This document shows, one piece after another, positions 10,680 through 22,070 of a stretch of DNA of 64,000 nt. Location: NCBI RefSeq assembly GCF_030433715.1, contig NZ_JAROCC010000002.1, positions 186,001-250,000 of the forward strand, given 5' to 3'. A program made the position numbers and the translations under genes. Numbering within the stretch: the stretch's first letter is position 1; each line of letters begins with the position of its first letter. The stretch is from Sporosarcina highlanderae. Its GTDB lineage: Bacteria; Bacillota; Bacilli; Bacillales_A; Planococcaceae. The notes beneath the pieces were generated by a model. The model was not told where the DNA came from, did not search any database, and worked only from the letters and a program-made list of their open reading frames with translations.

Positions 10680-13600
10680 TTATTCTGCAGTTACTGCTTT
10701 TGTATCTTCGACCTTTTCCATTTGAATCTGGCGATAGCGTTGCATCCCCGTTCCAGCTGGTACAAGTTTACCGATGATGACATTCTCTTTCAAGCCTAAC
10801 AATTCATCAGTTTTCCCTTTGATTGCTGCATCAGTCAAGACACGAGTCGTTTCTTGGAACGATGCTGCAGATAGGAATGATTCCGTCTCAAGTGAAGCTT
10901 TCGTAATACCGAGAATGACCGGACGTGATGTAGCTGGCACTTTTCCACTTTTTAGAACTACTGCATTTGCATCCGCGAACTGATGGATGTCAAGCAACGA
11001 ACCTGGGAGTAGGTCAGTGTCTCCAGCTTCGATGACACGCACTTTGCGAAGCATTTGGCGAACCATAACTTCAACGTGCTTATCACCGATTTCAACACCT
11101 TGCATACGGTATACTTTTTGAACTTCTTTAAGAAGGTATTCTTGGACTGTAGCAACGTCTTTTACAACAATCAACTCTTTAGGGTCGATAGAACCTTCTG
11201 TTATGCTATCTCCTCGTTCAATCGAGTCGCCGACTTGCACTTTCAATCGGGCGTTGTATGGAGCAAGATACTTGCGCGTCTCCACATTTCCTTGAATTGT
11301 GATTTCCTTCTGACCTTCACGGATTTCATCAATCTCAGTTACTTCACCTTTGATCTCAGAGATGACCGCTTGCCCTTTAGGATTTCGAGCTTCAAAGATT
11401 TCCTGGATACGTGGAAGACCGGATGTGATATCATCCCCGGCAACCCCACCTGTATGGAATGTACGCATCGTAAGCTGTGTTCCTGGCTCCCCGATAGATT
11501 GAGCAGCGATGATACCGACTGCTTCGCCGACCTCAACTGCTTCACCTGTCGCAAGGTTGATGCCATAACACTTCTTACAAACACCGTGTTTCGCATTACA
11601 TGTGAATGCAGAACGAATAGTAACTGTTTCGATTCCAGCTTCGATAATTGCAGCACCCAGATCCGCGGTGATTAGGCCATCCTTCGGCACAATCACTTCA
11701 CCTGTTTCAGGATGACGGATTGTTTTCTTCGTGTGACGTCCTTCGATACGCTCATCCAATGTCTCGATGACTTCCGAGCCTTCCCTAAGTGCGCTGATTT
11801 CCAGACCGCGGTCAGTTCCGCAATCATCCTCACGTACAATGACATCCTGCGCAACGTCAACAAGACGACGTGTCAAGTAACCGGAGTCAGCCGTTTTCAA
11901 CGCTGTATCCGCAAGACCTTTACGGGCACCATGCGTAGAAATGAAGTACTCAAGTACTGTCAGACCTTCACGGAATGACGATTTAATTGGTAATTCGATA
12001 ATACGACCAGCCGGGTTCGCCATCAATCCACGCATACCAGCAAGTTGGGTGAAGTTGGACGCGTTACCACGGGCACCTGAGTCACTCATCATATAAATCG
12101 GGTTCGTATTTTCAAGTGAGTCCATCAATTTATCTTGGATAATGTCTTTCGCGTTACTCCAGTAAGAGATAACACGGTCATAACGCTCTTCTTCCGTAAT
12201 AAGTCCACGACGGAATTGCTGCATGACCTTATCCACTTTACTTTGAGCATCCTGTAAGATTTCGTCTTTGTTCGGCAAAACGACGATATCTGAAATACCG
12301 ACCGTAATACCTGCTCGAGTCGAATACTTGAAACCAAGATTTTTCATCCGGTCAAGCATTCTTGAAGTTTCCGTGATGTGGAACTTCTTAAAGATTTCCG
12401 AGATGATATTACCAAGGATTTTCTTACGGAACGGAAGTACTAATTCCGCATTTCGGATATGCTCTTTTATGTTCACAGTACCATCAATGAAATATTTATC
12501 CGGCGTTTCAATCTGCAAGTTGTGATTCGTCGGTTCATTAATGTAAGGGAACGATTCAGGAAGGATTTCATTGAAGATTAGCTTCCCTACCGTCGTTAAT
12601 AAAAGCTTGCGGTTCTGTTCCTCAGTGAACGTCGGATTATTCAACGAGCTTGCCTGGACGGCAATTCTTGTATGAAGATGAACATGCCCCGTTTGATATG
12701 CAATCAAGGCTTCGTTCATGCTGCTGAAAATAGATCCTTCTCCGACAGATCCTGCCCTTTCGAGCGTAAGGTAGTAGTTACCCAATACCATGTCTTGGGA
12801 TGGTGTAACGACAGGTTTTCCGTCCTTAGGATTCAAAATGTTTTGTGCAGCAAGCATTAACAGGCGCGCCTCTGCTTGTGCTTCAGCCGAAAGCGGAACG
12901 TGAACAGCCATTTGGTCACCGTCAAAGTCGGCGTTGTAGGCCGTACATACGAGCGGATGAAGTTGGATAGCGCGGCCTTCAACCAACATAGGCTCGAACG
13001 CTTGGATCCCAAGTCTATGAAGAGTAGGGGCCCGGTTTAGTAAGACTGGATGCTCCCTAATAACATCTTCAAGGACATCCCACACTTCAGAATGCAAACG
13101 TTCAATCTTACGCTTCGCACTCTTGATGTTATGAGCAAGTCCGCGTTCAACTAATTCCTTCATGACAAATGGCTTGAATAACTCGATTGCCATTTCCTTC
13201 GGAAGACCACATTGATACATTTTCAAGTTAGGACCAACAACGATAACTGAACGACCAGAATAGTCCACCCGTTTACCCAATAGGTTTTGACGGAAGCGCC
13301 CTTGCTTCCCTTTCAACATATGGGAGAGGGATTTCAACGGACGATTCCCAGGACCTGTTACTGGACGTCCACGACGACCATTATCGACAAGCGCATCGAC
13401 AGCCTCCTGCAACATCCTTTTTTCGTTTTGCACGATGATGCCAGGTGCTCCAAGGTCAAGTAGACGCTTCAATCGATTGTTCCGGTTAATGACCCTACGG
13501 TACAGATCATTCAAGTCGGAAGTAGCGAAACGACCACCATCCAATTGCACCATTGGACGCAATTCTGGAGGAATGACCGGTAGCACTTCAAGAACCATCC

Positions 13601-14273
13601 ATTCAGGACGGTTTCCGGAATTACGGAAGGATTCAACAACTTCAAGACGTCTGATCGCACGTGTGCGACGTTGTCCTTGAACCGTCTTCAGCTCTTCCTT
13701 CAGCATTTCAGTTTCTTTATCAAGATCGATTGCTTTAAGTAGTTGTTCGATTGCCTCTGCGCCCATCAACGCTTGGAATTTAGAACCGTATTTTTCACGA
13801 TACAGTCTATATTCCTTTTCAGAAAGCAGTTGCTTTCTTTCAAGTGGTGTATCTGCAGGGTCAACGACAACGTAAGATGCGAAATAAATGATTTCTTCCA
13901 ACGCACGCGGTGTCATATCTAAAATAAGACCCATTCTGCTTGGAATGCCTTTGAAATACCAAATATGCGTGACAGGTGCTGCAAGCTCGATATGCCCCAT
14001 ACGTTCACGGCGCACTTTTTGACGCGTTACTTCAACTCCGCATCGATCACAAACGACACCTTTGTAACGTACACGTTTATATTTTCCGCAATGACATTCC
14101 CAGTCCTTTGTAGGTCCGAAAATCCTTTCACAGAACAAACCATCCTTCTCAGGCTTCAACGTACGATAGTTGATCGTTTCAGGTTTTTTCACTTCACCAT
14201 AAGACCAAGAACGAATTTTATCCGGTGAAGCAAGGCCGATTTTCATATACTCAAAATTGTTTACATCTATCAA
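10680..14273 (-). CDS. rpoC: RNA polymerase beta' subunit
   Basis: 1197 residues. The N-terminal zinc ribbon (CHCGKYKR...CDRCG, near residues 60-78) and the catalytic NADFDGD motif (near 447-453) that holds the active-site magnesium are intact, and a second zinc cluster with CKKCYG lies in the C-terminal half. It starts with TTG, as does B. subtilis rpoC, after GGGAGG. A 10-bp terminator-like hairpin separates it from rpoB, which is unusual for this gene pair. Confidence 0.99.
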   Translation of the reverse strand: MIDVNNFEYMKIGLASPDKIRSWSYGEVKKPETINYRTLKPEKDGLFCERIFGPTKDWECHCGKYKRVRYKGVVCDRCGVEVTRQKVRRERMGHIELAAPVTHIWYFKGIPSRMGLILDMTPRALEEIIYFASYVVVDPADTPLERKQLLSEKEYRLYREKYGSKFQALMGAEAIEQLLKAIDLDKETEMLKEELKTVQGQRRTRAIRRLEVVESFRNSGNRPEWMVLEVLPVIPPELRPMVQLDGGRFATSDLNDLYRRVINRNNRLKRLLDLGAPGIIVQNEKRMLQEAVDALVDNGRRGRPVTGPGNRPLKSLSHMLKGKQGRFRQNLLGKRVDYSGRSVIVVGPNLKMYQCGLPKEMAIELFKPFVMKELVERGLAHNIKSAKRKIERLHSEVWDVLEDVIREHPVLLNRAPTLHRLGIQAFEPMLVEGRAIQLHPLVCTAYNADFDGDQMAVHVPLSAEAQAEARLLMLAAQNILNPKDGKPVVTPSQDMVLGNYYLTLERAGSVGEGSIFSSMNEALIAYQTGHVHLHTRIAVQASSLNNPTFTEEQNRKLLLTTVGKLIFNEILPESFPYINEPTNHNLQIETPDKYFIDGTVNIKEHIRNAELVLPFRKKILGNIISEIFKKFHITETSRMLDRMKNLGFKYSTRAGITVGISDIVVLPNKDEILQDAQSKVDKVMQQFRRGLITEEERYDRVISYWSNAKDIIQDKLMDSLENTNPIYMMSDSGARGNASNFTQLAGMRGLMANPAGRIIELPIKSSFREGLTVLEYFISTHGARKGLADTALKTADSGYLTRRLVDVAQDVIVREDDCGTDRGLEISALREGSEVIETLDERIEGRHTKKTIRHPETGEVIVPKDGLITADLGAAIIEAGIETVTIRSAFTCNAKHGVCKKCYGINLATGEAVEVGEAVGIIAAQSIGEPGTQLTMRTFHTGGVAGDDITSGLPRIQEIFEARNPKGQAVISEIKGEVTEIDEIREGQKEITIQGNVETRKYLAPYNARLKVQVGDSIERGDSITEGSIDPKELIVVKDVATVQEYLLKEVQKVYRMQGVEIGDKHVEVMVRQMLRKVRVIEAGDTDLLPGSLLDIHQFADANAVVLKSGKVPATSRPVILGITKASLETESFLSAASFQETTRVLTDAAIKGKTDELLGLKENVIIGKLVPAGTGMQRYRQIQMEKVEDTKAVTAE

Positions 14274-14335
14274 GGAGCCTACCTCCCTCTTATCTTATCT
14301 CCACGATGGATCCTCATCATTTATCAATATCGTAT

Positions 14336-14365
14336 AAAAATAGGGGAGCATTCGGTGCTCCCCTA
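14336..14365 (-). terminator. terminator-like hairpin between rpoB and rpoC
   Basis: On the minus strand TAGGGGAGCA and TGCTCCCCTA pair perfectly (10 bp) around a five-base loop and are followed directly by five T. It begins 28 bases after the rpoB stop and 63 bases before the rpoC start. I see no clear promoter between it and rpoC, so polymerase must read through at some rate, or the stem is an RNA processing or stability element. Confidence 0.85.
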
Positions 14366-14392
14366 TTCACTTGCAAACATTTTATCGTTAAA

Positions 14393-17300
14393 TCAAACTG
14401 TTTGATCTTCAGTCATGAGATTCAATGCGTCTGTTGGTTGCATATCATCGTCATCATCAAGATCGCGCATTTCAATTTCCTCGAACTCTTCAGTCAGCAT
14501 TTTAACGTCCAACCCAAGGCTTTGAAGTTCTTTGATCAATACCTTGAACGATTCAGGAACACCTGGTTGCGGAACGCTTTGACCTTTGACAATCGCTTCG
14601 TATGTTTTCACACGGCCAACGACGTCATCGGATTTGACAGTAAGAATTTCTTGTAGTGTATAAGCGGCACCGTATGCTTCAAGTGCCCACACTTCCATCT
14701 CCCCGAAACGCTGTCCACCGAATTGGGCTTTACCTCCAAGTGGCTGTTGCGTTACAAGCGAGTATGGTCCTGTAGAACGAGCGTGTAGCTTATCATCGAC
14801 CATGTGGGCAAGTTTGATCAAGTACATGACCCCAACGGATACACGGCTATCAAACGCCTCACCAGAGCGGCCATCGTATAGAATCGTCTTACCATCACGG
14901 TCCATCCCTGCTTCTTCCATTGTCGACCAAACGTCTTCTTCGTTTGCACCGTCAAATACTGGCGAAGCCATATGGACGCCCAAATTCCGCGCGGCCATTC
15001 CTAAATGCAATTCAAGAACCTGTCCGATGTTCATACGGGATGGAACACCTTGTGGGTTCAACATGACATCTACAGGAGTTCCGTCAGGAAGATACGGCAT
15101 GTCAGATTCAGGTAAGATACGGGAGATAACCCCTTTATTACCATGTCGACCGGCCATTTTATCCCCAACCGAGATCTTACGTTTTTGGACGATATACGCA
15201 CGGACGAGTTGGTTTACGCCAGGCGGCAATTCGTCACCGTCTTCACGGTTGAACACTTTTACGTCAAGGACAATCCCGCCCGCACCGTGTGGAACACGTA
15301 ATGATGTATCCCTTACTTCACGTGCTTTTTCACCGAAAATAGCATGAAGAAGTCTTTCTTCAGCCGTTAGTTCAGTAACCCCTTTTGGCGTTACCTTACC
15401 GACTAAGATATCACCATCGCGAACTTCTGCTCCGATACGGATGATGCCGCGGTCATCAAGGTTTCTAAGCGCCTCTTCCCCGACATTCGGAATATCTCTT
15501 GTGATTTCTTCAGGTCCAAGTTTCGTATCCCGTGCTTCCGATTCGTATTCTTCGATGTGAATCGATGTGAATACATCATCTTTCACGAGACGTTCACTCA
15601 TAATGATGGCATCCTCGTAGTTGTATCCATCCCATGTCATGAAGGCAACAAGAACGTTACGACCAAGCGCAAGCTCTCCTTGTTCCATTGAAGAACCGTC
15701 CGCAATAATATCGCGTGGTTTTACACGATCTCCGACACTAACAATCGGACGTTGGTTATAGCAAGTCCCTTGGTTAGAGCGAATAAAGTTCTCAAGCTTG
15801 TAAATAGTAAGGTCACCCTTAACTTCTTTGCCATCCACCGTTTCGATGCGACGGACACGGATTTCCCTTGCTTCTACATGCTCAACAATTCCATGGAATT
15901 TCGAAAGAACTGCAGCACCTGAATCACGCGCTGACACATGCTCCATTCCAGTTCCAACAAATGGCGCTTCCGGGTTCAATAAAGGTACCGCTTGACGTTG
16001 CATGTTCGCACCCATCAATGCACGGTTGGAGTCGTCGTTTTCAAGGAACGGAATACATGCTGTCGCGGCAGACACAACCTGTTTAGGAGATACATCCATA
16101 TAGTCGATCTGTTCACGTTTGAATACTGTGTTGTCACCTTGGAAACGTCCAACGACTTCTTCATTGACATACGAACCGTCATCGTTAAGTGGAGCATTTG
16201 CTTGAGCAACGACATAGTTATCTTCCATATCGGCAGTCAAATAGTCGATACGAGCAGTGACGCGGTTAGTTTCCGGGTCAACCTTTCGATAAGGAGTTTC
16301 AATGAATCCGAATTTATTCACTCTCGCAAATGTCGATAGGGAGTTGATCAAACCGATGTTCGGACCCTCTGGAGTTTCAATTGGACACATACGTCCGTAG
16401 TGGGAGTAGTGGACGTCACGCACTTCCATGCCTGCACGTTCCCTTGTCAAACCACCAGGCCCTAATGCGGATAGTCTACGCTTATGCGTCAACTCGGCAA
16501 GCGGGTTCGTCTGATCCATGAATTGTGAGAGCTGTGAACTTCCGAAAAACTCTTTAATCGATGCGATAACCGGTCTGATATTGATCAATTGCTGAGGCAC
16601 GATAGACTGAGTGTCATTGATAGACATACGTTCTTTTACGACACGTTCCATACGGGACAGCCCGATACGGAATTGGTTTTGAAGCAATTCACCTACAGAA
16701 CGAAGGCGTCGATTTCCAAGATGGTCGATATCGTCCGTATTTCCTACCCCGTGCAGCAAGTTGAAGAAGTAGCTGATGGATGCCACAATATCTGCTGGCG
16801 TTACATTTTTCACCGCTTCATCAATATTCGCATTGGAGATGACATTGATTACTTGCTTCTCTTCACTTTTCGGTGCGTAGATCTTAATTGTTTGAATTGT
16901 GATGTCTTCTTCAAGAACTCCACCTACATGGGAGATTTCTTGAATCCCAACTCCCTTTTCAAGGTGAGGAAGTAGACGGTCCAATGTTCTACGGTCGATA
17001 AGCTGATCCTTTTCGACAAGAATTTCACCTGTTTCAGGATCTACAAGAGTTTCTGCGACTGTCTGGTTGAAGAGACGGTTTTGCAGATGTAACTTTTTGT
17101 TCATCTTGTATCGTCCGACATTCGCCAAGTCATATCTTTTCGGGTCGAAGAAACGAGAGAATAACAGGCTTTTCGCGCTGTCTAACGTTGGTGGCTCACC
17201 AGGACGTAGGCGTTCATAAATTTCAAGCAAAGCCTTTTCGGAGTTTTCCGTGTTATCCTTTTCAAGCGTATTTAGTAAGTATTCATTCTCACCGATCAAA

Positions 17301-17926
17301 TCGATGATTTCCTGATCTGTAGAAAAACCAAGTGCACGTAGAAGGACCGTGATTGGCAATTTCCTTGTGCGGTCAATTCGGACATGAACGACATCCTTAG
17401 CATCCGTTTCATATTCCAACCAAGCACCACGGTTTGGAATTACGGTAGCTGCAAATCCGCGCTTTCCGTTTTTATCCGTCTTGTCATTGTAATAGACACT
17501 CGGGGATCGAACTAACTGGGATACGATAACCCTTTCCGCACCGTTGATAATGAAAGTTCCGTTTTCCGTCATAAGCGGGAAGTCGCCCATGAAAACGTCC
17601 TGTTCTTTCACTTCTTCTGTTTCCTTGTTATGCAAGCGCACCTTTACGCGTAACGGTGCTGCGTAAGTTACATCGCGCTCTTTTGATTCATCAACAGGGT
17701 ATTTCGGTTCACCAAGTTGATAATCAATGAATTCCAACGAAAGATTACCTGTGAAATCCTGGATCGGAGAAATATCACGGAACATTTCCCGTAATCCTTC
17801 TTCCAAGAACCACTCATAAGATGCCGTCTGGATTTCAATCAAATTCGGCAGCTCGAGAACTTCATTGATCCGCGCGAAACTTCTGCGCTGACGGTGTTGA
17901 CCATACTGAACTAAATGACCTGTCAA
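14393..17926 (-). CDS. rpoB: RNA polymerase beta subunit
   Basis: 1177 residues. The rifampicin-site segment [22 protein letters not shown] is canonical, and the C-terminal catalytic lobe with the [15 protein letters not shown] tract is complete. The start is TTG (LTGHLVQYG...), as in B. subtilis, after a GAGGGGTG site. The last 30 residues are acidic. Transcription probably starts near 18120, passing an attenuator-like hairpin in the leader. Confidence 0.99.
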   Translation of the reverse strand: MTGHLVQYGQHRQRRSFARINEVLELPNLIEIQTASYEWFLEEGLREMFRDISPIQDFTGNLSLEFIDYQLGEPKYPVDESKERDVTYAAPLRVKVRLHNKETEEVKEQDVFMGDFPLMTENGTFIINGAERVIVSQLVRSPSVYYNDKTDKNGKRGFAATVIPNRGAWLEYETDAKDVVHVRIDRTRKLPITVLLRALGFSTDQEIIDLIGENEYLLNTLEKDNTENSEKALLEIYERLRPGEPPTLDSAKSLLFSRFFDPKRYDLANVGRYKMNKKLHLQNRLFNQTVAETLVDPETGEILVEKDQLIDRRTLDRLLPHLEKGVGIQEISHVGGVLEEDITIQTIKIYAPKSEEKQVINVISNANIDEAVKNVTPADIVASISYFFNLLHGVGNTDDIDHLGNRRLRSVGELLQNQFRIGLSRMERVVKERMSINDTQSIVPQQLINIRPVIASIKEFFGSSQLSQFMDQTNPLAELTHKRRLSALGPGGLTRERAGMEVRDVHYSHYGRMCPIETPEGPNIGLINSLSTFARVNKFGFIETPYRKVDPETNRVTARIDYLTADMEDNYVVAQANAPLNDDGSYVNEEVVGRFQGDNTVFKREQIDYMDVSPKQVVSAATACIPFLENDDSNRALMGANMQRQAVPLLNPEAPFVGTGMEHVSARDSGAAVLSKFHGIVEHVEAREIRVRRIETVDGKEVKGDLTIYKLENFIRSNQGTCYNQRPIVSVGDRVKPRDIIADGSSMEQGELALGRNVLVAFMTWDGYNYEDAIIMSERLVKDDVFTSIHIEEYESEARDTKLGPEEITRDIPNVGEEALRNLDDRGIIRIGAEVRDGDILVGKVTPKGVTELTAEERLLHAIFGEKAREVRDTSLRVPHGAGGIVLDVKVFNREDGDELPPGVNQLVRAYIVQKRKISVGDKMAGRHGNKGVISRILPESDMPYLPDGTPVDVMLNPQGVPSRMNIGQVLELHLGMAARNLGVHMASPVFDGANEEDVWSTMEEAGMDRDGKTILYDGRSGEAFDSRVSVGVMYLIKLAHMVDDKLHARSTGPYSLVTQQPLGGKAQFGGQRFGEMEVWALEAYGAAYTLQEILTVKSDDVVGRVKTYEAIVKGQSVPQPGVPESFKVLIKELQSLGLDVKMLTEEFEEIEMRDLDDDDDMQPTDALNLMTEDQTV

Positions 17927-17987
17927 CTATTTCACCCCTCAAAACAATATTAGTCTTTGCGAAATCATAAAAATGGTGTATGATATC

Positions 17988-18029
17988 GAAAAACAAAAAG
18001 AAAACGAGTTCCGGCAAGAGCTCATTTTC
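17988..18029 (-). terminator. attenuator-like hairpin in the rpoB leader
   Basis: The minus-strand stem GAAAATGAGCTC/GAACTCGTTTTC (with G-U pairs) around a six-base loop is followed by TTTTTGTTTTT. It lies downstream of the probable rpoB promoter at 18155-18127 and 62 bases before the rpoB start. It could act as an attenuator for rpoBC as well as a terminator for read-through from ybxB. Confidence 0.75.
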
Positions 18030-18126
18030 GGTTTAACAATCTTTTATCCATTGCCAGTATGCCTTAGATTTCCAAAACTTATGCAAAAGGGCACACGAAC
18101 GCATTATATTATTTATGCATTTTACA

Positions 18127-18155
18127 ATACTATCACAAGAGACCAATTGCGTCAA
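18127..18155 (-). promoter_or_regulatory. probable rpoBC promoter
   Basis: TTGACG (18155-18150), a 17-base spacer and TAGTAT (18132-18127) on the minus strand, overlapping the last codons of ybxB. A second -10-like TATAAT lies about 20 bases further downstream without a good -35. Confidence 0.6.
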
Positions 18156-18756
18156 TGCTTTTTTGGGCTTTCAGTATAAAATACCCTTTTTTCTTCTCCA
18201 CTATTTCTACGTTTCCGAAGAGCTCTGTCAAGTGAGCCATTGTCGAAGGAGCGCCTTGCTTCTTCTGAATGACAACCCACAACTCTCCTTTAGCTGCCAA
18301 TTTCAAATATGCTCCATCGTATATTTTGAATACCGTCTCTTTTCCTGCCCGGATAGGCGGGTTCGTCAATATTGCGGCGAATCCTTCCGATTCCACAGCA
18401 GACAATGCGTCACTTGGATAAATCTCCACGTTCTCTATATTGTTTAATCCTGCATTCTCTTTTGCCAACGACATCGCCCGTTCATTCACATCGACCATTT
18501 GGATATTCCGATCCGGAAAAGATACGGCAATTGACAAGCCAATCGGTCCATACCCGCAACCGACATCCAACAGATCGCCTTCTATTTCAGGCATGATGAA
18601 GGATTCAGCTAACAGGCGAGAGCCAAAATCCACCTCACCTTTACTAAATACGCCAGCATCTGTCTTAAAACGCAGCCTCTGATCACGTATCGTAGCATGC
18701 CATTCTCTCGGATCACTTTTCACCGAAGGATTTTTTGAATAATAATGTTCAGACAT
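18133..18756 (-). CDS. ybxB: RsmC-like class I SAM-dependent rRNA methyltransferase (YbxB family)
   Basis: 207 residues. The SAM-binding motif DVGCGYGPIGLS lies near residues 62-73 and the base-flipping motif NPPI near 131-134, which indicates an N2-guanine methyltransferase of the RsmC/RlmG type acting on rRNA. The gene lies between rplL and rpoB as in B. subtilis. The exact target nucleotide is not known to me for this family. A terminator separates it from rplL. Confidence 0.9.
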   Translation of the reverse strand: MSEHYYSKNPSVKSDPREWHATIRDQRLRFKTDAGVFSKGEVDFGSRLLAESFIMPEIEGDLLDVGCGYGPIGLSIAVSFPDRNIQMVDVNERAMSLAKENAGLNNIENVEIYPSDALSAVESEGFAAILTNPPIRAGKETVFKIYDGAYLKLAAKGELWVVIQKKQGAPSTMAHLTELFGNVEIVEKKKGYFILKAQKSIDAIGLL

Positions 18757-18800
18757 CTCGATCCTCCCTTCACTTGAAAGGTTGCATTTTTTGAAGATAA

Positions 18801-18838
18801 AAAAACGAAGAAAAGCCCGTCCGAATTCGACGAGCCTT
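18801..18838 (-). terminator. terminator after rplL
   Basis: Minus-strand stem GCTCGTC/GACGGGC with one G-U pair, followed by TTTTC and later a run of seven T. It lies 20-55 bases after the rplL stop, before ybxB. Confidence 0.75.
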
Positions 18839-18856
18839 CCTTCATCTATAAAGAAA

Positions 18857-19222
18857 TTACTTAACTTCTACGCCAGCGCCAACTTCTTCAAGTTTAGCTT
18901 TCATTTCTTCAGCTTCTTCTTTAGAGATGCCTTCTTTGATTGCTTTAGGAGCGTTATCAACTACTTCTTTCGCTTCTTTCAAGCCTAGGCCAGTAAGTTC
19001 ACGAACAACTTTGATAACCTTAATTTTTTGGTCTCCTGCAGATGCAAGAATTAGGTCGAATTCAGTTTGCTCAGCAGCAGCTTCACCAGCACCTGCTCCG
19101 CCAACCATTGCAACTGGAGCTGCAGCAGTTACGCCGAATTCTTCTTCGATAGCTTTTACAAGATCGTTCAATTCAAGAACTGTCATTTCTTTAATCGCGT
19201 CAAGGATTTGTTCTTTAGTCAT
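18857..19222 (-). CDS. rplL: 50S ribosomal protein L7/L12
   Basis: 121 residues: an N-terminal dimerisation helix region (1-35), an Ala/Gly-rich hinge (about 36-50) and a C-terminal factor-binding domain with [18 protein letters not shown]7/L12 dimers on L10 form the stalk that recruits EF-Tu and EF-G. It follows rplJ by 70 bases, with a GGAGG site. Confidence 0.98.
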   Translation of the reverse strand: MTKEQILDAIKEMTVLELNDLVKAIEEEFGVTAAAPVAMVGGAGAGEAAAEQTEFDLILASAGDQKIKVIKVVRELTGLGLKEAKEVVDNAPKAIKEGISKEEAEEMKAKLEEVGAGVEVK

Positions 19223-19292
19223 TATATTTTCCTCCTAAATAGGTTTTGTTTTGTCGGGAATTACCCCGCAGATTTTTGTTCAGGCCACCAGA

Positions 19293-19793
19293 TTAAGCGC
19301 CTTGTTCCTCTTTTTGCTCTGCAACTGCTTTTGTTGCAAGCGCGAAGTTGCGCATTGGAGCTTGAAGAACGCTGAGTAGCATGGAAAGAAGACCTTCGCG
19401 TGATGGAAGTTCAGCCAACGCTTTAACTTCTTCAACAGAAGCGATTTGTCCTTCGATCACACCTGCTTTGATCTCAAGTTTGTCGTTCTTTTTAGCGAAA
19501 TCATTAAGGATTTTAGCCGGAGCTACAACATCTTCAGTTGAGAATGCAATTGCATTCGGTCCTGTCAAATGTTCGTTCAACCCTTCAAGACCCGCTGATT
19601 CAGCAGCACGACGTGACATCGAGTTTTTGTAAACTTTGAAGTCGATACCTGCATCACGAAGCTGTTTACGAAGTTCTGTAACTTGGCTGACGTTCAGACC
19701 ACGATAGTCTACAACGACAACAGAAACTGCTGATTTCAATTTGCCTGAAATCTCTTCAACTACTGCTTGTTTAGCCTCTAATACTTTGCTCAT
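19293..19793 (-). CDS. rplJ: 50S ribosomal protein L10
   Basis: 166 residues beginning [16 protein letters not shown]. The frame is open further upstream through the leader hairpin, but the ATG at 19793 lies eight bases after an AGGAGG site. L10 anchors the L7/L12 stalk and in Bacilli represses its own operon by binding the leader that precedes this gene. Confidence 0.98.
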   Translation of the reverse strand: MSKVLEAKQAVVEEISGKLKSAVSVVVVDYRGLNVSQVTELRKQLRDAGIDFKVYKNSMSRRAAESAGLEGLNEHLTGPNAIAFSTEDVVAPAKILNDFAKKNDKLEIKAGVIEGQIASVEEVKALAELPSREGLLSMLLSVLQAPMRNFALATKAVAEQKEEQGA

Positions 19794-19836
19794 CTTGACA
19801 CCTCCTGTAAGAATGTCACTTATACCGATATGAAAA

Positions 19837-19973
19837 GCCCTCGCAGTCCACATTGTAGACCACGAGGGCAGAAAAGTCGTCATCTTTAATAAAAGAGCGT
19901 CTTGTCCTCGGCAGGATGATTATGCGTTTAACGCCCCTGCTGTCTACGGTACAAATGATTAAGTTTCGCAACA
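19837..19973 (-). ncRNA. L10 leader with terminator
   Basis: Between the promoter (20009-19980) and rplJ lies the typical L10 leader: a GTAGACAGCAGGGGCGTTAA-like segment, CATCCTGCCGAGGACAAGA, and a terminal hairpin GCCCTCG/CGAGGGC (19837-19869) followed by TTTT. In this Rfam family, L10(L12)4 binding favours the terminator. The arrangement here matches the B. subtilis leader closely by eye. Confidence 0.88.
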
Positions 19974-19979
19974 AACGAA

Positions 19980-20009
19980 ATCTTATCATAAAGATTTCAT
20001 GCTTGTCAA
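19980..20009 (-). promoter_or_regulatory. rplJL promoter
   Basis: TTGACA (20009-20004), an 18-base spacer and TAAGAT (19985-19980) on the minus strand, eight bases after the rplA stop. It gives a leader of about 180 bases. Confidence 0.75.
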
Positions 20010-20016
20010 CAGTTTT

Positions 20017-20715
20017 TTATTTAATAACTACAGACGATGGATCGATTTTCACCGCAGGACCCATAGTAGTCGTAACGTTTACAGACTTCATGTAAGTCCC
20101 TTTCGCTGCAGCTGGTTTAGCTTTTTGAATTGTTTCAAATACAGTTTTAAAGTTTTCTTCAAGCTTTTCGTTGTCGAAAGAAGCTTTTCCGATTGGCGCG
20201 TGGATGATACCAGCTTTGTCCGCACGGTATTCAACTTTACCTGCTTTGATTTCTGCAACAGCCTTAGCAACATCAAATGTCACTGTGCCTGTTTTAGGGT
20301 TCGGCATTAGGCCTTTCGGTCCTAATACACGACCAATTTTACCAACTTCGCCCATCATGTCCGGAGTTGCAACGATTACGTCGAAATCGAACCAGCCTTG
20401 TTGGATTTTAGTGATGTATTCAGCATCTCCTGCATAGTCTGCACCAGCAGCTTCCGCTTCTTTCAATTTTTCGCCTTTCGCGAAAACTAGAACGCGTTGA
20501 GTTTTACCAGTTCCGTTTGGAAGCACAACTGCTCCACGGATTTGCTGGTCGTTTTTACGAGTGTCGATCCCAAGACGGAATGCCACTTCAACTGTTGCGT
20601 CAAAGTTGACTGTGCTTGTTTTCTTAGCAAGCTCAATCGCTTCTTTCAAGTCATACACTTGTGTGCGATCTACAAGCTTCGCCGCTTCAGTGAATTTTTT
20701 ACCTCTTTTAGCCAT
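20017..20715 (-). CDS. rplA: 50S ribosomal protein L1
   Basis: 232 residues beginning [17 protein letters not shown]1 forms the mobile stalk that moves deacylated tRNA out of the E site. The two-domain pattern and the signature region [23 protein letters not shown] (about 126-148) are intact. In E. coli L1 represses rplKA; here a bulged hairpin in the rplK-rplA gap is a possible target. Confidence 0.98.
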   Translation of the reverse strand: MAKRGKKFTEAAKLVDRTQVYDLKEAIELAKKTSTVNFDATVEVAFRLGIDTRKNDQQIRGAVVLPNGTGKTQRVLVFAKGEKLKEAEAAGADYAGDAEYITKIQQGWFDFDVIVATPDMMGEVGKIGRVLGPKGLMPNPKTGTVTFDVAKAVAEIKAGKVEYRADKAGIIHAPIGKASFDNEKLEENFKTVFETIQKAKPAAAKGTYMKSVNVTTTMGPAVKIDPSSVVIK

Positions 20716-20765
20716 TGTAAATTTCCTCCTCTAGTGGTTTTAACGGATTGAACCTCCCACGAATA

Positions 20766-20800
20766 AGGGTTGCGTGTTCCTAAGAACAAGCGCAACCCCC
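20766..20800 (-). other. bulged hairpin between rplK and rplA
   Basis: On the minus strand GGGTTGCG pairs with CGCAACCC, and inside it TGTTC pairs with GAACA around a TTAG loop, leaving a two-base CT bulge on one side. There is no U-tract. The structure directly precedes the GGGAGG site of rplA, where it could be a protein-binding or processing site; L1 binding is inference. Confidence 0.65.
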
Positions 20801-20833
20801 ACTACAAAGATACATTCGCGCATGCGATCAGAA

Positions 20834-21259
20834 TCAGTCTTCGATTGTGATTCCCATACTGCGAGCAGTACCTTCAACCATTGCCATCGCCGCTTCAACC
20901 GATGCTGCGTTTAGGTCTTCCATTTTTTGTTCTGCAATTTCGCGAACTTTATCACGTTTTACAGTAGCTACCTTCTTTTTGTTAGGTTCGCCTGAACCTT
21001 TTTGAAGATTAGCTGCAACTTTCAGCAAAACTGCTGCTGGTGGAGTTTTTGTAATGAATGTGAATGAACGGTCCTCAAATACAGTTATTTCAACAGGAAT
21101 GATTAGACCTGCTTGATCTGCTGTGCGTGCATTGAAATCTTTACAGAATCCCATGATGTTAACACCTGCTTGACCTAGTGCTGGTCCAACCGGTGGAGCT
21201 GGGTTAGCTTTACCTGCAGGGATTTGCAATTTCACAATTTTGGTTACTTTTTTAGCCAC
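20834..21259 (-). CDS. rplK: 50S ribosomal protein L11
   Basis: 141 residues. The start is GTG at 21259, nine bases after AAGGAGG, giving the family N-terminus [21 protein letters not shown] read as Met. L11 with rRNA helices 43/44 forms the GTPase-associated centre and is needed for RelA activation by stalled ribosomes. In-frame upstream residues to 21310 are leader and were not included. Confidence 0.97.
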   Translation of the reverse strand: MAKKVTKIVKLQIPAGKANPAPPVGPALGQAGVNIMGFCKDFNARTADQAGLIIPVEITVFEDRSFTFITKTPPAAVLLKVAANLQKGSGEPNKKKVATVKRDKVREIAEQKMEDLNAASVEAAMAMVEGTARSMGITIED

Positions 21260-21391
21260 GAGACACACCTCCTTAAGTCCGTGATGTGGTAATTGGGTTG
21301 CCCCTCCCACTCAATATGTGTCTGCCGGTTTCATCCGGTAGAATTTGGTTAATCCGCCCAGGCTGTTTTGTTTACAGTCTGACCTTTGAAA

Positions 21392-21420
21392 TGATACCAC
21401 TATTTTGCTTGTCTTGCAAG
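21392..21420 (-). promoter_or_regulatory. rplKA promoter
   Basis: TTGCAA (21420-21415), a 17-base spacer and TATCAT (21397-21392) on the minus strand, just after the nusG stop. The resulting leader is about 125 bases, contains a small CCGGATGAAACCGG hairpin, and may carry L1/L11 control; no terminator is seen in it. Confidence 0.6.
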
Positions 21421-21426
21421 TGATAT

Positions 21427-21969
21427 TTATGATAATTTTTGAACTTGCTCAAAGTCAAGTTCCATAATCGTTTCTCTGCCGAACATATCCACAGAAACAC
21501 GAACTTTTCCTTTGTCTATATCGATTTCTTCCACTTTCCCTTGGAAGTGTGCAAACGGTCCGTCAAGCACTTCGATCATTTCGCCAACTTCGAAATCAGC
21601 TTCAGCCTTGCGTTCTTTCATACCCATTTGCTTAAGGATGAAATCGACTTCTTCCGGTAGGAGTGGAGTCGGTTTTGCGCCTCCGCCCGAAGAACCTATG
21701 AAACCTGTAACTCCCGGTGTATTTCTAACGACATACCAAGAATCGTCCGTCATGATGATTTCCACAAGGACGTAGCCAGGAAATGTCTTTTTCATAACCG
21801 TCCGCTTTTTGCCGTCTTTAAAGTCTGTTTCCTGTTCTTCAGGGATTACTACTCGAAATATCTTATCTTGCATACCCATTGTCTCGACACGTTTTTCAAG
21901 GTTGGCTTTCACCTTATTTTCATAACCTGAATACGTATGGACAACGTACCAATTTTTCTCCATTTCCAT
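21427..21969 (-). CDS. nusG: transcription termination/antitermination factor NusG
   Basis: 180 residues: NGN domain (about 1-110, starting NWYVVHTYSGYENKVK) and C-terminal KOW domain (about 125-178, with EVLDGPFAHFQGKVEEID). NusG binds RNA polymerase and couples it to S10/NusE. The ATG at 21969 (MEMEKNWY) and the one at 21963 (MEKNWY, as in B. subtilis) are both possible. The only GGAGG lies 23 bases upstream, with a GGAC-ACACA-GTCC hairpin between that may shorten the gap. Confidence 0.96.
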   Translation of the reverse strand: MEMEKNWYVVHTYSGYENKVKANLEKRVETMGMQDKIFRVVIPEEQETDFKDGKKRTVMKKTFPGYVLVEIIMTDDSWYVVRNTPGVTGFIGSSGGGAKPTPLLPEEVDFILKQMGMKERKAEADFEVGEMIEVLDGPFAHFQGKVEEIDIDKGKVRVSVDMFGRETIMELDFEQVQKLS

Positions 21970-22042
21970 AATGACAAGGACTGTGTGTCCGTCCCTCCTT
22001 TTTATTAACGCTATCTAAAATTTGATGTATTTTTGAGAAATG

Positions 22043-22070
22043 AAAAAACCCGTTCATTTAACAAGACGGG
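22043..22070 (-). terminator. terminator after secE
   Basis: Minus-strand stem CCCGT/ACGGG with a 12-base loop, followed by six T. The stem is short, so termination may be partial. Its 5' arm is also part of a tandem duplicated 33-bp unit. Confidence 0.65.

Noticed and set aside
14802-15347. Plus-strand ORF of 181 codons inside rpoB
   Set aside because: It is antisense to a universally conserved gene, with no ribosome binding site or recognisable protein.
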